A stretch of 64,000 nt of DNA from Asterella californica (lineage: Eukaryota > Streptophyta > Marchantiopsida > Marchantiales > Aytoniaceae), in contig JAYKYS010000008.1 in assembly GCA_036924285.1 (NCBI GenBank), positions 10,548,501 through 10,612,500 of the forward strand, given 5' to 3'. A program made the position numbers and the translations under genes. Below, piece by piece: positions 11,867-22,480 of this stretch (within the stretch, counting starts at the first letter, position 1; the number at the start of each line of letters is the position of its first letter). The notes beneath the pieces were generated by a model. It saw only the letters and a list, made by a program, of their open reading frames with translations, was not told the DNA's origin and ran no database searches.

Positions 11867-13215
11867 TACACAACGTCTTCATCCTCCTGAATGATGTCGA
11901 TGCTATCAGCATCTTGAAGAACCAAGTCATCTTCGTCGTCATCCAAGAGATCAAACTCCACTCTGACTTCCTCCACGTTTATCTCTTCATCTCGCTTCTT
12001 GAAGAGTTTCACATGCTTTCCTGCAATGGGAACTTTGAGCTCTAATCCATCAAGCTCCCGAAGTGAATATGTAGCATTGTCATGTACAACAATAATTACA
12101 TATGGTCCAAACCACCGCTTAGAGAATTTTCTAAGCGCACTGTGTTGGTTGTCTTAGCTACTATCATACACCAACACCTAGTCGTCTTCCTTAATCTCCT
12201 TTGACCGTAATCGATGACGCTCATCAAACCTGCTCTTAATCTTCAACCGTGCCTTCTTCAACCTATCAATTGTAATCTCTATGTCTTCCGGTCTCCTTTC
12301 CAATTGACGAATCCGAAGCGCAAGAAGCTCCTCCTTAGATATATTATCCTCCCAAGGTAGAACAGTCCAAGTAGGAATATGCTCTTCGATGGGCATGATA
12401 GGTTTTTGTCCTTGCATTAGCTCTGTTGGCATGTACCCAATCACTGAATCATGTGTGCAACGATCAGCCCATAGAGCAAAAGATAAGAACCTCGGCCACT
12501 CCTTCACCCTTCCTCTACAAGCTTTCACAATGGCTTTCACAATAGGAGGATGACCTCTCTCACTCTTAACATTCCCTTCTGGATTGTAGGCTGTAGTAAG
12601 AGCTAGTTTCACCCCGCATCTCTCAAAAAATTGCTTAGCTTCGAGAGTATTCAACTCTTCACGATCTGCTGTAATCTTCCCAACACACCCATACCTACAA
12701 ATCACGTCCTCTAACAAGAATCTGCAAACTCCTTCAGTGGACTTTATACGTAAAGCCCGTCCTTCTACTTGATTGGACAGATCTTCTCGTGCAAGAGTCA
12801 AATACCGCATTTGTCATATCCCCACTGGCATAATAACCAGATCTACTATCCATTTGTAATGGATTGCAAGCGGATACATAAGGTGCAAACCGTCTCGATG
12901 TCTGATCTCTGAGTACATCTGACAAGGCTGACACGATTCTACAAACCTCACAACATCTCTATACATATTACGCCACCAATACCTCTCCTTGAGCTTTGTG
13001 AAGGTTGCATAAATACCCGTATGTCTAATCCATAAACTGTCATGAAACTCTCGAATAAGTTGCGTCTGCATCTCTTTCTTGCACACAACTCTTTGTGGTA
13101 GATCAACATCTCGCTTAGATCGCTTCCACAGATAACCACCTTGTAGTAGGTAGTTGTAAGCCTTCCTCCTGATCTGTTTGAAATGTGTATCACTCCATTC
13201 ATGGTGCTTTAGCAA
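11867..13215 (-). pseudogene. TE1 integrase (decayed)
   Basis: The frame 12814-13215 carries an HHCC zinc-binding region (HDSLWIRHTG, then CQPC) and the conserved RHRDGLHLMYPLAIHYKWIVD. The frame 12178-12810 carries the catalytic core (LSNQVEGRAL, TAYNPEGN, ERGHPPIVKA). Beyond a TAG at 12178-12180, which replaces an expected Trp, the frame continues to a final TAA near 11866, with a GPY/F-like WFGPYV and an acidic tail. The two parts are in different frames and at least three stops interrupt them. Integrase inserts the cDNA into chromosomes; this copy cannot be functional. No chromodomain is visible at the C-terminus. Confidence 0.82.
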
Positions 13216-13331
13216 CGTGTTAAGATAACACCTAATATTATCTATTCACCTTCATACAACTCCTCTTCGAATGATTTTAGATACACTACTTCTCTCTTTT
13301 GCGCTCTAGAAAAGACGGTAGTGTCAACATC

Positions 13332-14337
13332 CTATGTGTCCTTGATCATATCTTCCTCTCTTTCATACCTTGCTCGAGACAACATGCCTGCTACTTGGTT
13401 ATCTTTACCAGCTATGTGCTTGAATTCAGGATTCAATGATTTGATGTACACTATCCACCTTAGCATAGCAATATCAAGAGTGTTGTAATTCGTAATCATT
13501 CTCAACAATGACAAATAATCAATCTCCACAACCACCGATGCTCCAATCTGGTAGTCTTTCTCAACCTTCATAGCTGTAACCACCCCCCATAGTTCTCGCT
13601 TCACTTGCGGATACTTCCTTTGTCGCTCACTCAACACCTTTGCACCGAACCGCACAACAAACCTGTTCCTTTTTTCATCATCTTGCCCCACAGCCCATCC
13701 AATTGCTATGGGCTACTATCAACAGTCAGAACTACAGATTTACCCCCTTCATAGCTGACCCTACGAAGTACAAGCGGGGAAGACAACAATTTTTTTAGTC
13801 CTCGAACTGTCACTAAGTGCTTCTCGTCCCACTTAAACTTCTTGTCTTTCCGAAGCAAACTGTACAAAGGATCAGCAACATGTGCAAAGTGAGGAATCTA
13901 AACATGATAGAACACACAAGCTCCTAAGAACCTCCGTACTTCAGTTTACGAACTACATGTGTCCTTCATCCGTTGGATGACATCTACTTTACTTGGATCA
14001 GGTTTACGACCAAACCATCCACACAAATGTCCCACAATCACAACCTCACGCATTCCAAACGAGGACTTAGCTCCTGATAGTGTCAAGTGGACTTCCTCAA
14101 GTCGTGATAATATCTTGTCAACATCTGCAATATGATTAACAACAAACTTACGGCACCCCCTCTGATCTTTCGCTTCATCCTTCTCCTCCTCTAGACAACC
14201 CTTGATTGGAATGACATCCAAGAACGGCATTGTCTTCTCCGGACTAAAATCTCGTAAGATTTTATTCCATTCATCATGTGCGTCACTGAGTTTGTAACCC
14301 TTTGCGATAACGTACACATCCTTATCAGTCCCAACGG
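13332..14337 (-). pseudogene. TE1 reverse transcriptase C-part and RNase H (decayed)
   Basis: RNase H lies at 13332-13691 (RFGAKVLSERQRKYPQVKRE and AMLRWIVYIKSLNPE). The RT C-terminal part is at 13946-14337 (LTLSGAKSSFG and VVIVGHLCG). The catalytic FLDD-type box reads PFLDV: the second catalytic aspartate is Val (codon at 14213-14215), so the polymerase would be inactive. Several stops lie between the two pieces. The RT continues at 15661 on the other side of an inserted solo LTR. Confidence 0.8.
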
Positions 14338-15660
14338 TGTCGAGTTGAGAGTTTTCTTGAGAAGGGTGGAACCTTCTGGCTGTGATATGAGCTTGAAGGC
14401 TGTGTTCAGTCTACTCAGGGAAGCGTTGGGCTTCAGGCTATGGTTGCTTACTACAGAGGTAGGCTTCAGATCAAAAGGGAACAGTATAAACACTCACTCA
14501 GGTCGAATGGACCCTCCAGTATGTTCAGGAAGTGAACATCAGATCAGACTAGCAGTAATAAGGTCAGACAGCAAACTTTAACAGTCCAGAATCAGAAACA
14601 TACGATGGTTCAGACTTCAGAACTCCTCCTATATGTAAATGAGGCCCTACTGACCATACACACGAAGTTTCAGCTTGAGATCAAATCAGAGTGTCGAGAT
14701 ATGGGCAAAAATGTTCTGAGAAGAGAAATTACGGCAATTTCTGGTACCCAGACAGCTATTTCGACCTAGAACAGAGAATTGGCTCGATCACTTTCAAAGA
14801 TTCTTACAGGATTTGCAGTACACAGCTTGCTGAACACTCTTGTGAAGTTGGGCCTCCTGATTGTACACAGAACTCTAGATCTTGCTCTCTGAAGTTGTTG
14901 TTCCAGATTGAGAGCTTTTCGGACCCCCTCTGCTTCAGCGGTCGCTCCGAATTACTCACAGACTCAATTGACATGAAAATTTGGGGACAGTCGTAGCCCT
15001 GCTGCCAATGAACGCGATCTTGAAGGTTTGAAGCTATTTTCTCAAATCTACTGCGATTGACACCGAAAACCCCAAAATCAACAGAAGTGCTACAATTCTG
15101 GCACAAATCGAGCTTCAATCAGCCATAACTCCTTCTTTATTGCTTCAAATCGATCAAAAATTTCGCTGACAGTGCTTGGCACAACAAACCCTATCTCCTT
15201 GTGCTCTCAGATTTCCAAGTCTCCTCACCAAATGCTCGAACTCCTGTTAAGACCCCTACTACTAAGTTTAGCAGTACACAAAGACAAAATTGGACCAATG
15301 GGAGTTCATAGCTTCACTCCCCTGTCCTTTTGTGTCCCAAATCACGTGGTGACTTGATTTTGCACATAGGCTACCACGTCAAGCCCCTAAAGTGCCAACG
15401 TAACCCCTAAATTACATGCGAAGACATGTAAACAACGACACGTAATCCTGAAAGATAACCTAACCTCGCTAGGAAGCATGCATGGACGACACGTAATTAC
15501 AACCCATGAGCTTAACTCCATTTACATAGTAATCAACCTACTAAGACTCAAAATATATAACGTCCTCCAATGTCGACTGAGATTCTAACTTCACTCAGAG
15601 AGACTAACGCTTGGTAGAGAGGTAAATTATTTACAATGTAAAATGATTCACATCACGACA
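14338..15660 (-). repeat. Solo LTR inserted in the TE1 reverse transcriptase
   Basis: This 1323-bp insert begins TGTCGAG and ends TCACGACA, with ACGG duplicated on both sides (14334-14337 and 15661-15664). Removing it rejoins the RT frame at the conserved TTMRTPLG region. No internal gag, pol, PBS or PPT is present, so it is the product of LTR-LTR recombination. TGTCG/CGACA ends and the phrase GACCCCCTCTGCTTCAG link it to the TE1-type LTR group, but it is not close to the TE1 LTR. Strand follows the assumption that it lies like the others. Confidence 0.85.
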
Positions 15661-16592
15661 ACGGAGTCCTCATAGTGGTGACATCCCTGCTCCTTTCGAC
15701 AAGTTGAAATTGATCGTATCCAGAGTAGAGATCTTTTACGGAATAGATCGCTCTTCCAGCAAATGCTTCAGCAAACTCTCTTACAATCGGTCCTATCTCT
15801 GTATTCTTGATAGTCACTTGGTTTATCGGCTGCATATCTTGAATGAAGCATAACGCTCCACTCTTTTTCAGAACTGTAAACCAACGACTGGAATACGGTG
15901 CAAATGAAGGTTCAAGAATCTTCTTCTGCATCTTCTCTTTCAGAAGCTCTATAAGCTTAGGTAGATGAGCTCTAGGTACAGGTATTGGCCTCAAGTCCCA
16001 AGGTACATGCGGCATTGTAAAGATAATCATTGGAGCTACTACGCTCAGATCCACGCATCCTATCTCCGAAGCTTCAAAAGAAAAAGCTTTTCCATGCTTA
16101 CTCAACATCTCTTTGAACTCTCGCTCTTCAATAAGAAAGAGAAAATTTGCGGATCTTACCTTCAACTCCTTGAGCGTAGTTGCAGTAAACTTGTGACCCA
16201 TTTGGCAAGGATCCCTTAAGCTCTTCTCCTTTGAAGCTTGCTGAACTTGGTGGTTGGAGTCATCGGGTAAAGGTTGAGCTACAGGCTTAACTTTTCTATC
16301 TACCGTTTTGTATTTGGTTTCAACCCTGACTTCTGGTTTCTGGAATGACTCTATGATCGAATAGAGCTCTCTAGAATTTATTTCCACATTTTCTCTAGAA
16401 TTTATTTATGGTAAGTTCCTCCAAAGGATCCTCTAATCCCATCTTCATGTAAACACCCGCTATTCTATCCTCCTTGTCAAGTACACATACTCTTTTTAGA
16501 TCTTTCTCAACTCTTTCCACAGCCTTCCGCTCCCACTTCCGTAGATCAACAAGCTGTGTATATAAAGCAAATCCACTCTCAGAAAATCCCAC
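15661..16592 (-). pseudogene. TE1 reverse transcriptase N-part (decayed)
   Basis: The frame 15653-16387 contains RT landmarks HVPWDLRPIPVPRAHLPKL, SSRWFTVLKKSGALCFIQD, GPIVREFAEAFAGRAIYS and DLYSGYDQFQL. The frame 16395-16592 encodes the connecting region between protease and RT. The two are out of frame by a small tandem duplication around CTCTAGAATTTATTT near 16370-16410. The frame is cut after TTMRTPL by the solo LTR. Confidence 0.85.
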
Positions 16593-16669
16593 AACTCATG
16601 TACAAAAGACACTTCCCTTCGCTGACGAGAGTACCTCTTTTTGTGTATCGGCATCACTATACCCTCGCT

Positions 16670-17665
16670 CTATAGTGATCGTATGCGAAAATCCTTAAAC
16701 TCTTCTGTGACTTTAGGAAGAGAACCACTCCGCAAGTTCTCTCGATTGCGCTCATGGTTATGAGGTACAGTCAAAAACTGCACTGTTCTCTTACCATCTT
16801 GATTTCTGATCCTAGCATATGCGGATCCATCATCCAACACCTTGGTCTCCATCCTTACAACCGTAATGTATGGCTGTGCAAGAATCACTGGATACGAAGT
16901 AGTATCTTGAACAAAAAAGTTTTGCTCTATGACTACATCCCCAATCTTCACCCTTACATCCGAACAAGCATCGTAGAGTTCTCCCCGCGTGTTATTCGCT
17001 GCCCGGATCATCCAACCATGCTCTGTGTCAATGGGCCACTTCCCTCGCTTATAAACATCTTTAGATACAATGTTAATCTCAAATCCATGGTCAATGAGAG
17101 CAACCACCGGATCTGCCAGATCTCCTATCTTCACCAAGGTTTCCGTAGTACTTCTAGCCCAATGTCCCCTAGTATAGTAACTGAGAACCCTATCATCTCC
17201 CTCATCTTCATCTATAGCAAATCGAACTTGATGGTTGGTGCAATATTCAGCTAGCTCTAGCTCATCCTCTTTCGTTATTCTCGTGTCTAGAGGATTAGTC
17301 ATAGCAGTCTCACTTGTCAACTGCCTCTTTCTCTTGATGGTGTCAATAATGACATCATGGAACTCCTTCTTTGCTATTCCAAGGATCTCACGTAAAGTAA
17401 ACTCAATCTTCGCATTGAGCACTCTCTCTTCTAACACCCCCTTCAAATCTATAGCTGCTTCAATATCTGACGGCAGCTTGTAGGTAGTAGGCTTACCTCT
17501 CTTACTCCTTTCTAACCTCTCTGTGATAGATGGTGAGATTTCCTCCATAGTCTTTTCTCGCACCGATGTTGTATCTAGCCGAGGTTTCTCACCTCGTAAC
17601 TGCCTCTTAGGAGTACTTCTCTCCTCACTAGGACCAGCATCATCCCTCCTACGCTTCTCCTCCAT
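16670..17665 (-). pseudogene. TE1 aspartic protease region
   Basis: The 331-codon frame contains LADPVVALIDHGFEINIVSK, which corresponds to a retroviral-type aspartic protease active site. The canonical D-S/T-G (or D-H-G-S in relatives) reads DHGF here. The protease would cleave Gag and Pol. The frame is the same as gag upstream, from which it is separated by a TAG at 17684-17686, so gag and protease were one polyprotein. It ends at a stop near 16670, before the RT linker. Confidence 0.75.
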
Positions 17666-17686
17666 GAGAGTCTCATGTTGACTCTA

Positions 17687-19069
17687 TGCCAAGTAGACGT
17701 GTACAGACATTGTATCTACTGGATCACTCCAGTCAGTAGCACCTCTGATTGTCGTGGCCACCTTGAGTAACTCACCCCTTGTTTCTTTTCTTTTCTCCAT
17801 TGTGGTCACAGCATGACTCCATATTTCACTCGTCTTTACTTCCTGTTCAGAAGTACTATCTCTATCTTTCACTACCTCAACCTCATAAGTAGCGGCTTGT
17901 ACTGATACCTCAGCATGTTGTGAAAAATAATCCTCTAAAACTTGCCTCATCCCTCCTCTTCCAAAGTTAGTTTTGAGGATCTCACCTGTCTCTTTCAAGG
18001 CAACCTTCTCCTCCTTCCAGTAGATCACTCCTTGCTGTAAGATGTCAACAAAGTCTCCACATTCCTTCCGATGATGTTCAGTGCTATCGCACCAAATACA
18101 TCTTTGCACATATCCTTGCTTTGGAGCGGGTTTGCTCTCAGGTACTCCCCTTTTCTCCTCTAGCCTTGCTAGCTTAATCTGCAAGTCTCTCATTCCTTTT
18201 ACCAATTCCTCTATTGCATCTTTTTGAGATGCAACCGTAGGGACAAGAACAACAGAAAACAAAATAGGAGGTACTTGTACCGTAAGTGCTTGTAGATTAG
18301 GCACTGTTGGCTGCCTACGGGGTAGTACGATTGACGGTGATCTCACTTCTTGCCTTACCACCACCTTCCCTCTCCGATATTATCGCTTTGCAAGTGCACT
18401 CACTGCTTCAAAAACCTTCCTCCAATCGACCGTGAGTCCAGTATCTTTCATCCTATCTTCCAAAAGTAGTTCCAACTCCCTCTATAGCTCATTGTTAGCT
18501 GCTTGCAAAAACAGCTCCACCTTGTCGTTCTCCAATGTGAGCTTCTCCATCCGAGACAATTGAAGAAATTGTCTCTCAAACTCTCTAAATAGCTCTGTAG
18601 CAACAAGTCCTTTATTGGGTCTGTTTACCCATTCCATGAATGACTTCTTAGTCATTCGATCTGCATCTTCTAGAGAATATTCTTCTTTTAATTGGAAAGT
18701 AAACTCTTCCCATGTAGCGCCATGAGAGTGGATGATCTCTTTCACATGCTCTCATATCTCTGGTACGACAACAAGCTCAAATGTGTTGACCATCTCTCTC
18801 GTTGGCACTTTACTCAACTCCATCTCTCGAGAATAGTACTTAAGGTACTTGGAGATGTTCTTTCCATCAAACTGATTCAACAAACCCACAACAGATTGTA
18901 AAGCTCTAGTAGCCATTGCTTTCTTTCGTTCAGCGGCTTGTTGTTGTTGCATGATCAACGCAAATACCTCAAGCAATCGCATGTTAGACCTTTTAAGTGG
19001 GTTCACCTTTGGGGTCTCTCCAAACGTAGAAGCCTCATCTATGAATTGAGATAGGCTCTCAGCATCCAT
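17687..19069 (-). pseudogene. TE1 gag (nonsense-mutated)
   Basis: From ATG at 19067-19069 a single frame runs down to the protease, broken by TGA (18752-18754), TAG (18482-18484), TAA (18380-18382) and TAG (17684-17686). The capsid part contains FDGKNISKYLKYYSREMEL and KKSFMEWVNRPNKGL. A CCHC zinc knuckle CIWCDSTEHHRKEC lies in 17687-18364. Gag forms the virus-like particle and binds the RNA. Alignment with the intact TE3 Gag shows that the first stop replaces Arg in EIREHV (CGA to TGA). The other three are explained by CAG to TAG or CAA to TAA. Confidence 0.87.
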
Positions 19070-19103
19070 GGTTGCAAAATATATATCTCTCAACCCCAGA
19101 AGT

Positions 19104-19121
19104 TTCACGTCGAGTTCACCA
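19104..19121 (-). promoter_or_regulatory. TE1 primer binding site, tRNA-Trp type
   Basis: Two bases from the 5' LTR the element strand reads TGGTGAACTCGACGTGAA. From memory, plant tRNA-Trp(CCA) ends TTCACGTCGGGTTCACCA; the complement differs at one of 18 positions. The same 18 bases occur in TE3. The site would prime minus-strand DNA synthesis. Confidence 0.72.
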
Positions 19122-19123
19122 AC

Positions 19124-19470
19124 TGTCGTAAGACGTGAAATGTGGTCTGAGAATACATGAGGTATCTGGCTGCGGAGAGATACGATAAGATCTACGACCT
19201 AACCGATGAAAACTTACGCTCTCACTATCTAATCTATTTGTCTTCTATCTTGGTTATTATCGATCTAACTTGACCCAAGTGCAACACACGTGCATCGCAC
19301 AAACGACTCAGAGCTCAATCCCATTCTAAGTAAAAAGCAGGACTCATACACGATACATGTCTGCTCTAGATCCCAAGCACTTTTCATAATATCTTTCATC
19401 AATATCCGCTTCACTACTTCTTGTTGACAAATTACCTAAATGCTAGACTCTGACCTTCTATTACTCGAAG
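19124..19470 (-). repeat. TE1 5' LTR, truncated
   Basis: The sequence from TGTCGTAAGACG matches the left end of the 3' LTR for about 345 bases (roughly 10% different, mostly transitions). Similarity stops near TTCTATT, after which the two flanks are unrelated. About 1.9 kb of this LTR, including its U3 and any target-site duplication, is missing. Confidence 0.8.
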
Positions 19471-19929
19471 ATATCTCGACTGGAGGCACAAAACCGTTAT
19501 ATACAATCTTGTTTCAATACAAGTATACACGAAGTAACGCATAAATTTTCAATTCAAATAAACTTACCGGGAAATCAAGTTGGAGCTCCTCGTTAGGGTG
19601 AGAGCTCAAGGTCAAAAAGAAAAATACTTGTGAGCTGATTGTTGTCACCCACATATGTTGATAATTCTATTAACTCCCAAGCACGGACATGTCCATTGAA
19701 CATGTTGTCACAAATTCACTTTCTATCTTTTTTGTGCACCTTCACAAGGTGATTATAGATAAAAGTTTTTTTGTCAAGCGCAATGTTGCGTTGCATACAA
19801 ACAGGATGCTTGCACACATAAAATTTAGATCCTTGTTTCATCTCGTGATCAACGAATAAAGAACTATTCTTTGGATAATACCTAACACAAATTCATCATC
19901 TAAAGTCATGTTTCCAATAAATCGTCCCA

Positions 19930-20310
19930 AGAGCCATATCTCCAACTCTAAAAAACTCCCAAGCAGAGATATCGCTGCAGTATCAAAATCTCTCTATAAA
20001 AATGAATTGCGGTATCAATATAGGTGCAGCAACACTCACAAAACTCAATCAAATACCAAGCAGCGGTATAGGTACGTCACAACACTCGACTTGAACTTAA
20101 TCGAACTCCTAAGCAGAGGTCGACCATCAATCTCAACTCAATCGAATACCAAGCACCAGTATCAGTGTGATATCGGAGTCCTCGCAGCACTCGACTCAAC
20201 TAAATCAAACTCCCCACTCCCAAAAGTGCACTCCACCAACAAATTCAATCGAAGCAGCATCTCCTAGCAGAATCAACTCAATCGAAGCAGCACCTCCTAG
20301 CAGCACTCGC
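19930..20310. repeat. Degenerate tandem repeat, unit ~35-50 bp
   Basis: The motif CTCAATCGAATACCAAGCA followed by a GGTATAGG- or AGTATCAG-like word recurs with variation at least seven times (for example near 20045, 20100, 20140, 20240 and 20275). Unit length is irregular and no open frame is kept. The right end carries two closer copies of AATCGAAGCAGCAYCTCCTAGCAG. Confidence 0.65.
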
Positions 20311-20643
20311 GGTGTGCGCTATCCATATAGTTAGGGTTGTCTTTAGGTGACTTATTGATACGGCACCGGCATGCTATCGAACAAAAATGATTCTGTCGTC
20401 GGAGTAAAATGGTTACGCGATCGATGTCGTATCGAACAAGAAATTAAATTTATAAGAGAAACTTCTTTGTTGGGCTTTATTGATGTTTATTACGAAAGCA
20501 GAGAAGTTTCAGCTCAAGAAACTGGGTTAACCTGGAAACAAGGCAATAAATTTTTATTTAATTAATAATTAAACCTCCAAAACTTTACTGAGTATGAAAT
20601 TATATATAATCTTACTTGAATATGCTGCTGATTGACTTATTAG

Positions 20644-20796
20644 GCTGCTGGTGATGTCTTGGAGAGAGAGGTTGATGAAGGGAACGTTCTTGATGATGAT
20701 CTCCGGCTAGCAAGCGATGTAGTGTACAATAGGAGAAAGAAGAAAACTAGTGCACAATTGGAACCCGCCCGCAAAAGTCTACGCCTCCGCAAGAGT
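20644..20796 (+). pseudogene. Coding-like fragment, unknown
   Basis: After an acceptor-like ...ttgacttattag, an open plus-strand stretch reads with plausible codon use: acidic phrases (LEREVDEGN, LDDDLRLASD) and then a basic run (NRRKKKTSAQLEPARKSLRLRK), resembling a nuclear-localisation segment. No donor site follows and no neighbouring exon can be joined. It may be an exon of a lost host gene or of a transposon. Confidence 0.3.
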
Positions 20797-22138
20797 TTTT
20801 TATTTCACAGGGTCAAGTGAAATGTAGGAGGTTACGTCACTTGAGTTATATTGCATTTCTCACTTGATCTGTAATATGAATGATATTATATAAAATCAAC
20901 TTTTTATTTCTAATTTTTATTTTAACATATTGAAGAAAATAAACCTATCATCTTACACTATTTCTCTCACTTTGTTATTTATTTTATATTTTAATTGATT
21001 TTATTTAAATCTTATTTTTTTCCAAAAGCATGTTAGATTGTTTTAGCTTGTAGATTTTATTATCTAAACAAGAAATCTAAAAAAGAAATTCCAAATAAAA
21101 AATTGATAAATATTTATAAATCTATTGATTAAGTTGAGCATATATATATATATTGCATGGAGCTTTTGGAGAATCTTGTCTCTCTAGATTGTAAATTCAA
21201 GACCTCCTTGTCAAAAAAGAGATTGAGTTATATACAACTATATGATACCGAATGTCTTTTAGAGATGAAACGTCTTCACTGAAAGAGTTCAGTTGAACTT
21301 CAAGAACTTTTGGTGACATATAAAGTCTACAATGCACAGCAATTGAGTGAAACTCTTTCATAAATTGAGATCCAAGTTTAAACCTTGGAAGAGAAAGTGA
21401 TAGATGCAAAAAAAGTTTCGCTAGAACATGATTTAAAAAATTCTAGGTCTAAAATATCAATTCAAGAACTTTTTCGTTTCACAAGGTCGGATGAAATGTA
21501 GCTTTGGAGGTTACGTTACTTGAGTCATATTGCATTTATCACTTGATTTGTATTATGAGTAATATTATATAATCAAATTTTCTATTTCTAATTTTATTTG
21601 TAGCTTGCTGCTGCCTGTCCATTCTCTCACACTTGTACAACCTTGTGTACATCTCTTTCAAGAGCGAAGATGCAACGTTGTCCGGTTTTACTTCAACTGT
21701 TAGTGCTAGAGGAACAAATCGATGCACTCCGGTAAATCTATGGATCTTGAATCGTGGACTGTACTGACAGAGTCTTTATGACTGTCCAGATTCTGTCAGG
21801 GCTAGTTTGTCAAATCTATGAATCTTCTCCGTAGGAGCATTACCGTAGATGCAGTGAATGCAAGTAAAACATATTCGTAAGTAGTAAGTAATTTCACTTC
21901 TACATTTGATTTAGTTTAGAAGTAAACTTTATCGTAACATGTGGAACTTGCTGTTCACTCGGAGTCGAGAGGTGAGAAATGAAGGCATCGAGTTCTCGTC
22001 CAGCAGTGATCAGAACCAACGTGCTGCAAGCAATTCGGATGACACTTTCTTGGATTGCGATGGGGAGACGAAGGTTGGTTATTGATCAAATTCTGGAGTC
22101 GAGGAAGTTGGATTGTCTAGACTTTCGTACTATTCAGT

Positions 22139-22480
22139 TTGTTCATCATAGACTCGTGGGCCATAAACATGGAGTCCGGCGGAGATTCCTACGACAGAAT
22201 GACAAATGTCTCGTATTCCAAACCCGGTGAGGAGACGTATCTTTCGTCAGCGAAACGGCAGAAGAGTTTTGAAGAGAGTTCAAAAGTTGAATCTCCTTCA
22301 CATGCAGGTAGCAGGAGCCATTACAAAGTTGCGTCTTCTTCTCCTGTGTCAATATGGAATGATTTCTAGACCCTACTTATGATGTCAAGCCACCAGTCTC
22401 AACCGGGTTCATTCTCGCTCAAGAGATGTACCTTGCACAAGTTTTCCACCCAATTGTGTTCCGGGTTTGAAGCACTTGTA
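22139..22480 (+). pseudogene. Coding-like fragment, first copy of a duplicated exon piece
   Basis: The frame 22139-22369 reads polar, Ser-rich sequence (ESGGDSYDRMTNVSYSKPGE, SSAKRQKSFEESSK). From about 22370 another frame reads TYDVKPPVSTGF and related sequence that is repeated at 31702-31820 (SYDVKPPVSTRF). No conserved domain is recognised. It probably belongs to the same lost plus-strand gene as the 31.6-32.2 kb fragment. Confidence 0.33.

Larger units (their letters stand above)
9513..19470 (-). mobile_element. TE1: old Ty3/gypsy-type LTR retrotransposon
   Basis: Read on the minus strand the element runs: truncated 5' LTR (19124-~19470), PBS (19104-19121), gag (17687-19069), protease, reverse transcriptase, RNase H, integrase (ending 11866), PPT block (from 11800) and full 3' LTR (9513-11799). 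PR-RT-RH-IN order is that of Ty3/gypsy (Metaviridae). Gag and Pol match, from memory, a family abundant in Marchantia polymorpha. The element is dead: many stop codons, frame breaks, a lost RT aspartate and a solo LTR inserted in RT. Comparing ~345 bases shared by the two LTRs shows roughly 10% difference, so the insertion is old. No target-site duplication can be found because the right end is lost. Confidence 0.88.
19471..22138. other. Remnant-rich region right of TE1
   Basis: No intact gene is visible. The region contains a degenerate tandem repeat (19930-20310), one coding-like stretch (20644-20796), and AT-rich DNA between 20560 and 21640. The phrase TTTCACARGGTCRRRTGAAATGTAG followed by GGAGGTTACGT occurs twice (about 20804 and 21476), followed each time by similar sequence for ~100 bases; this is an internal direct repeat of unknown nature. 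Confidence 0.5.

Noticed and set aside
19471..21800. A full-length 5' LTR for TE1
   Set aside because: Similarity to the 3' LTR stops near 19470 and no CGACA-type end with matching flank occurs further right.
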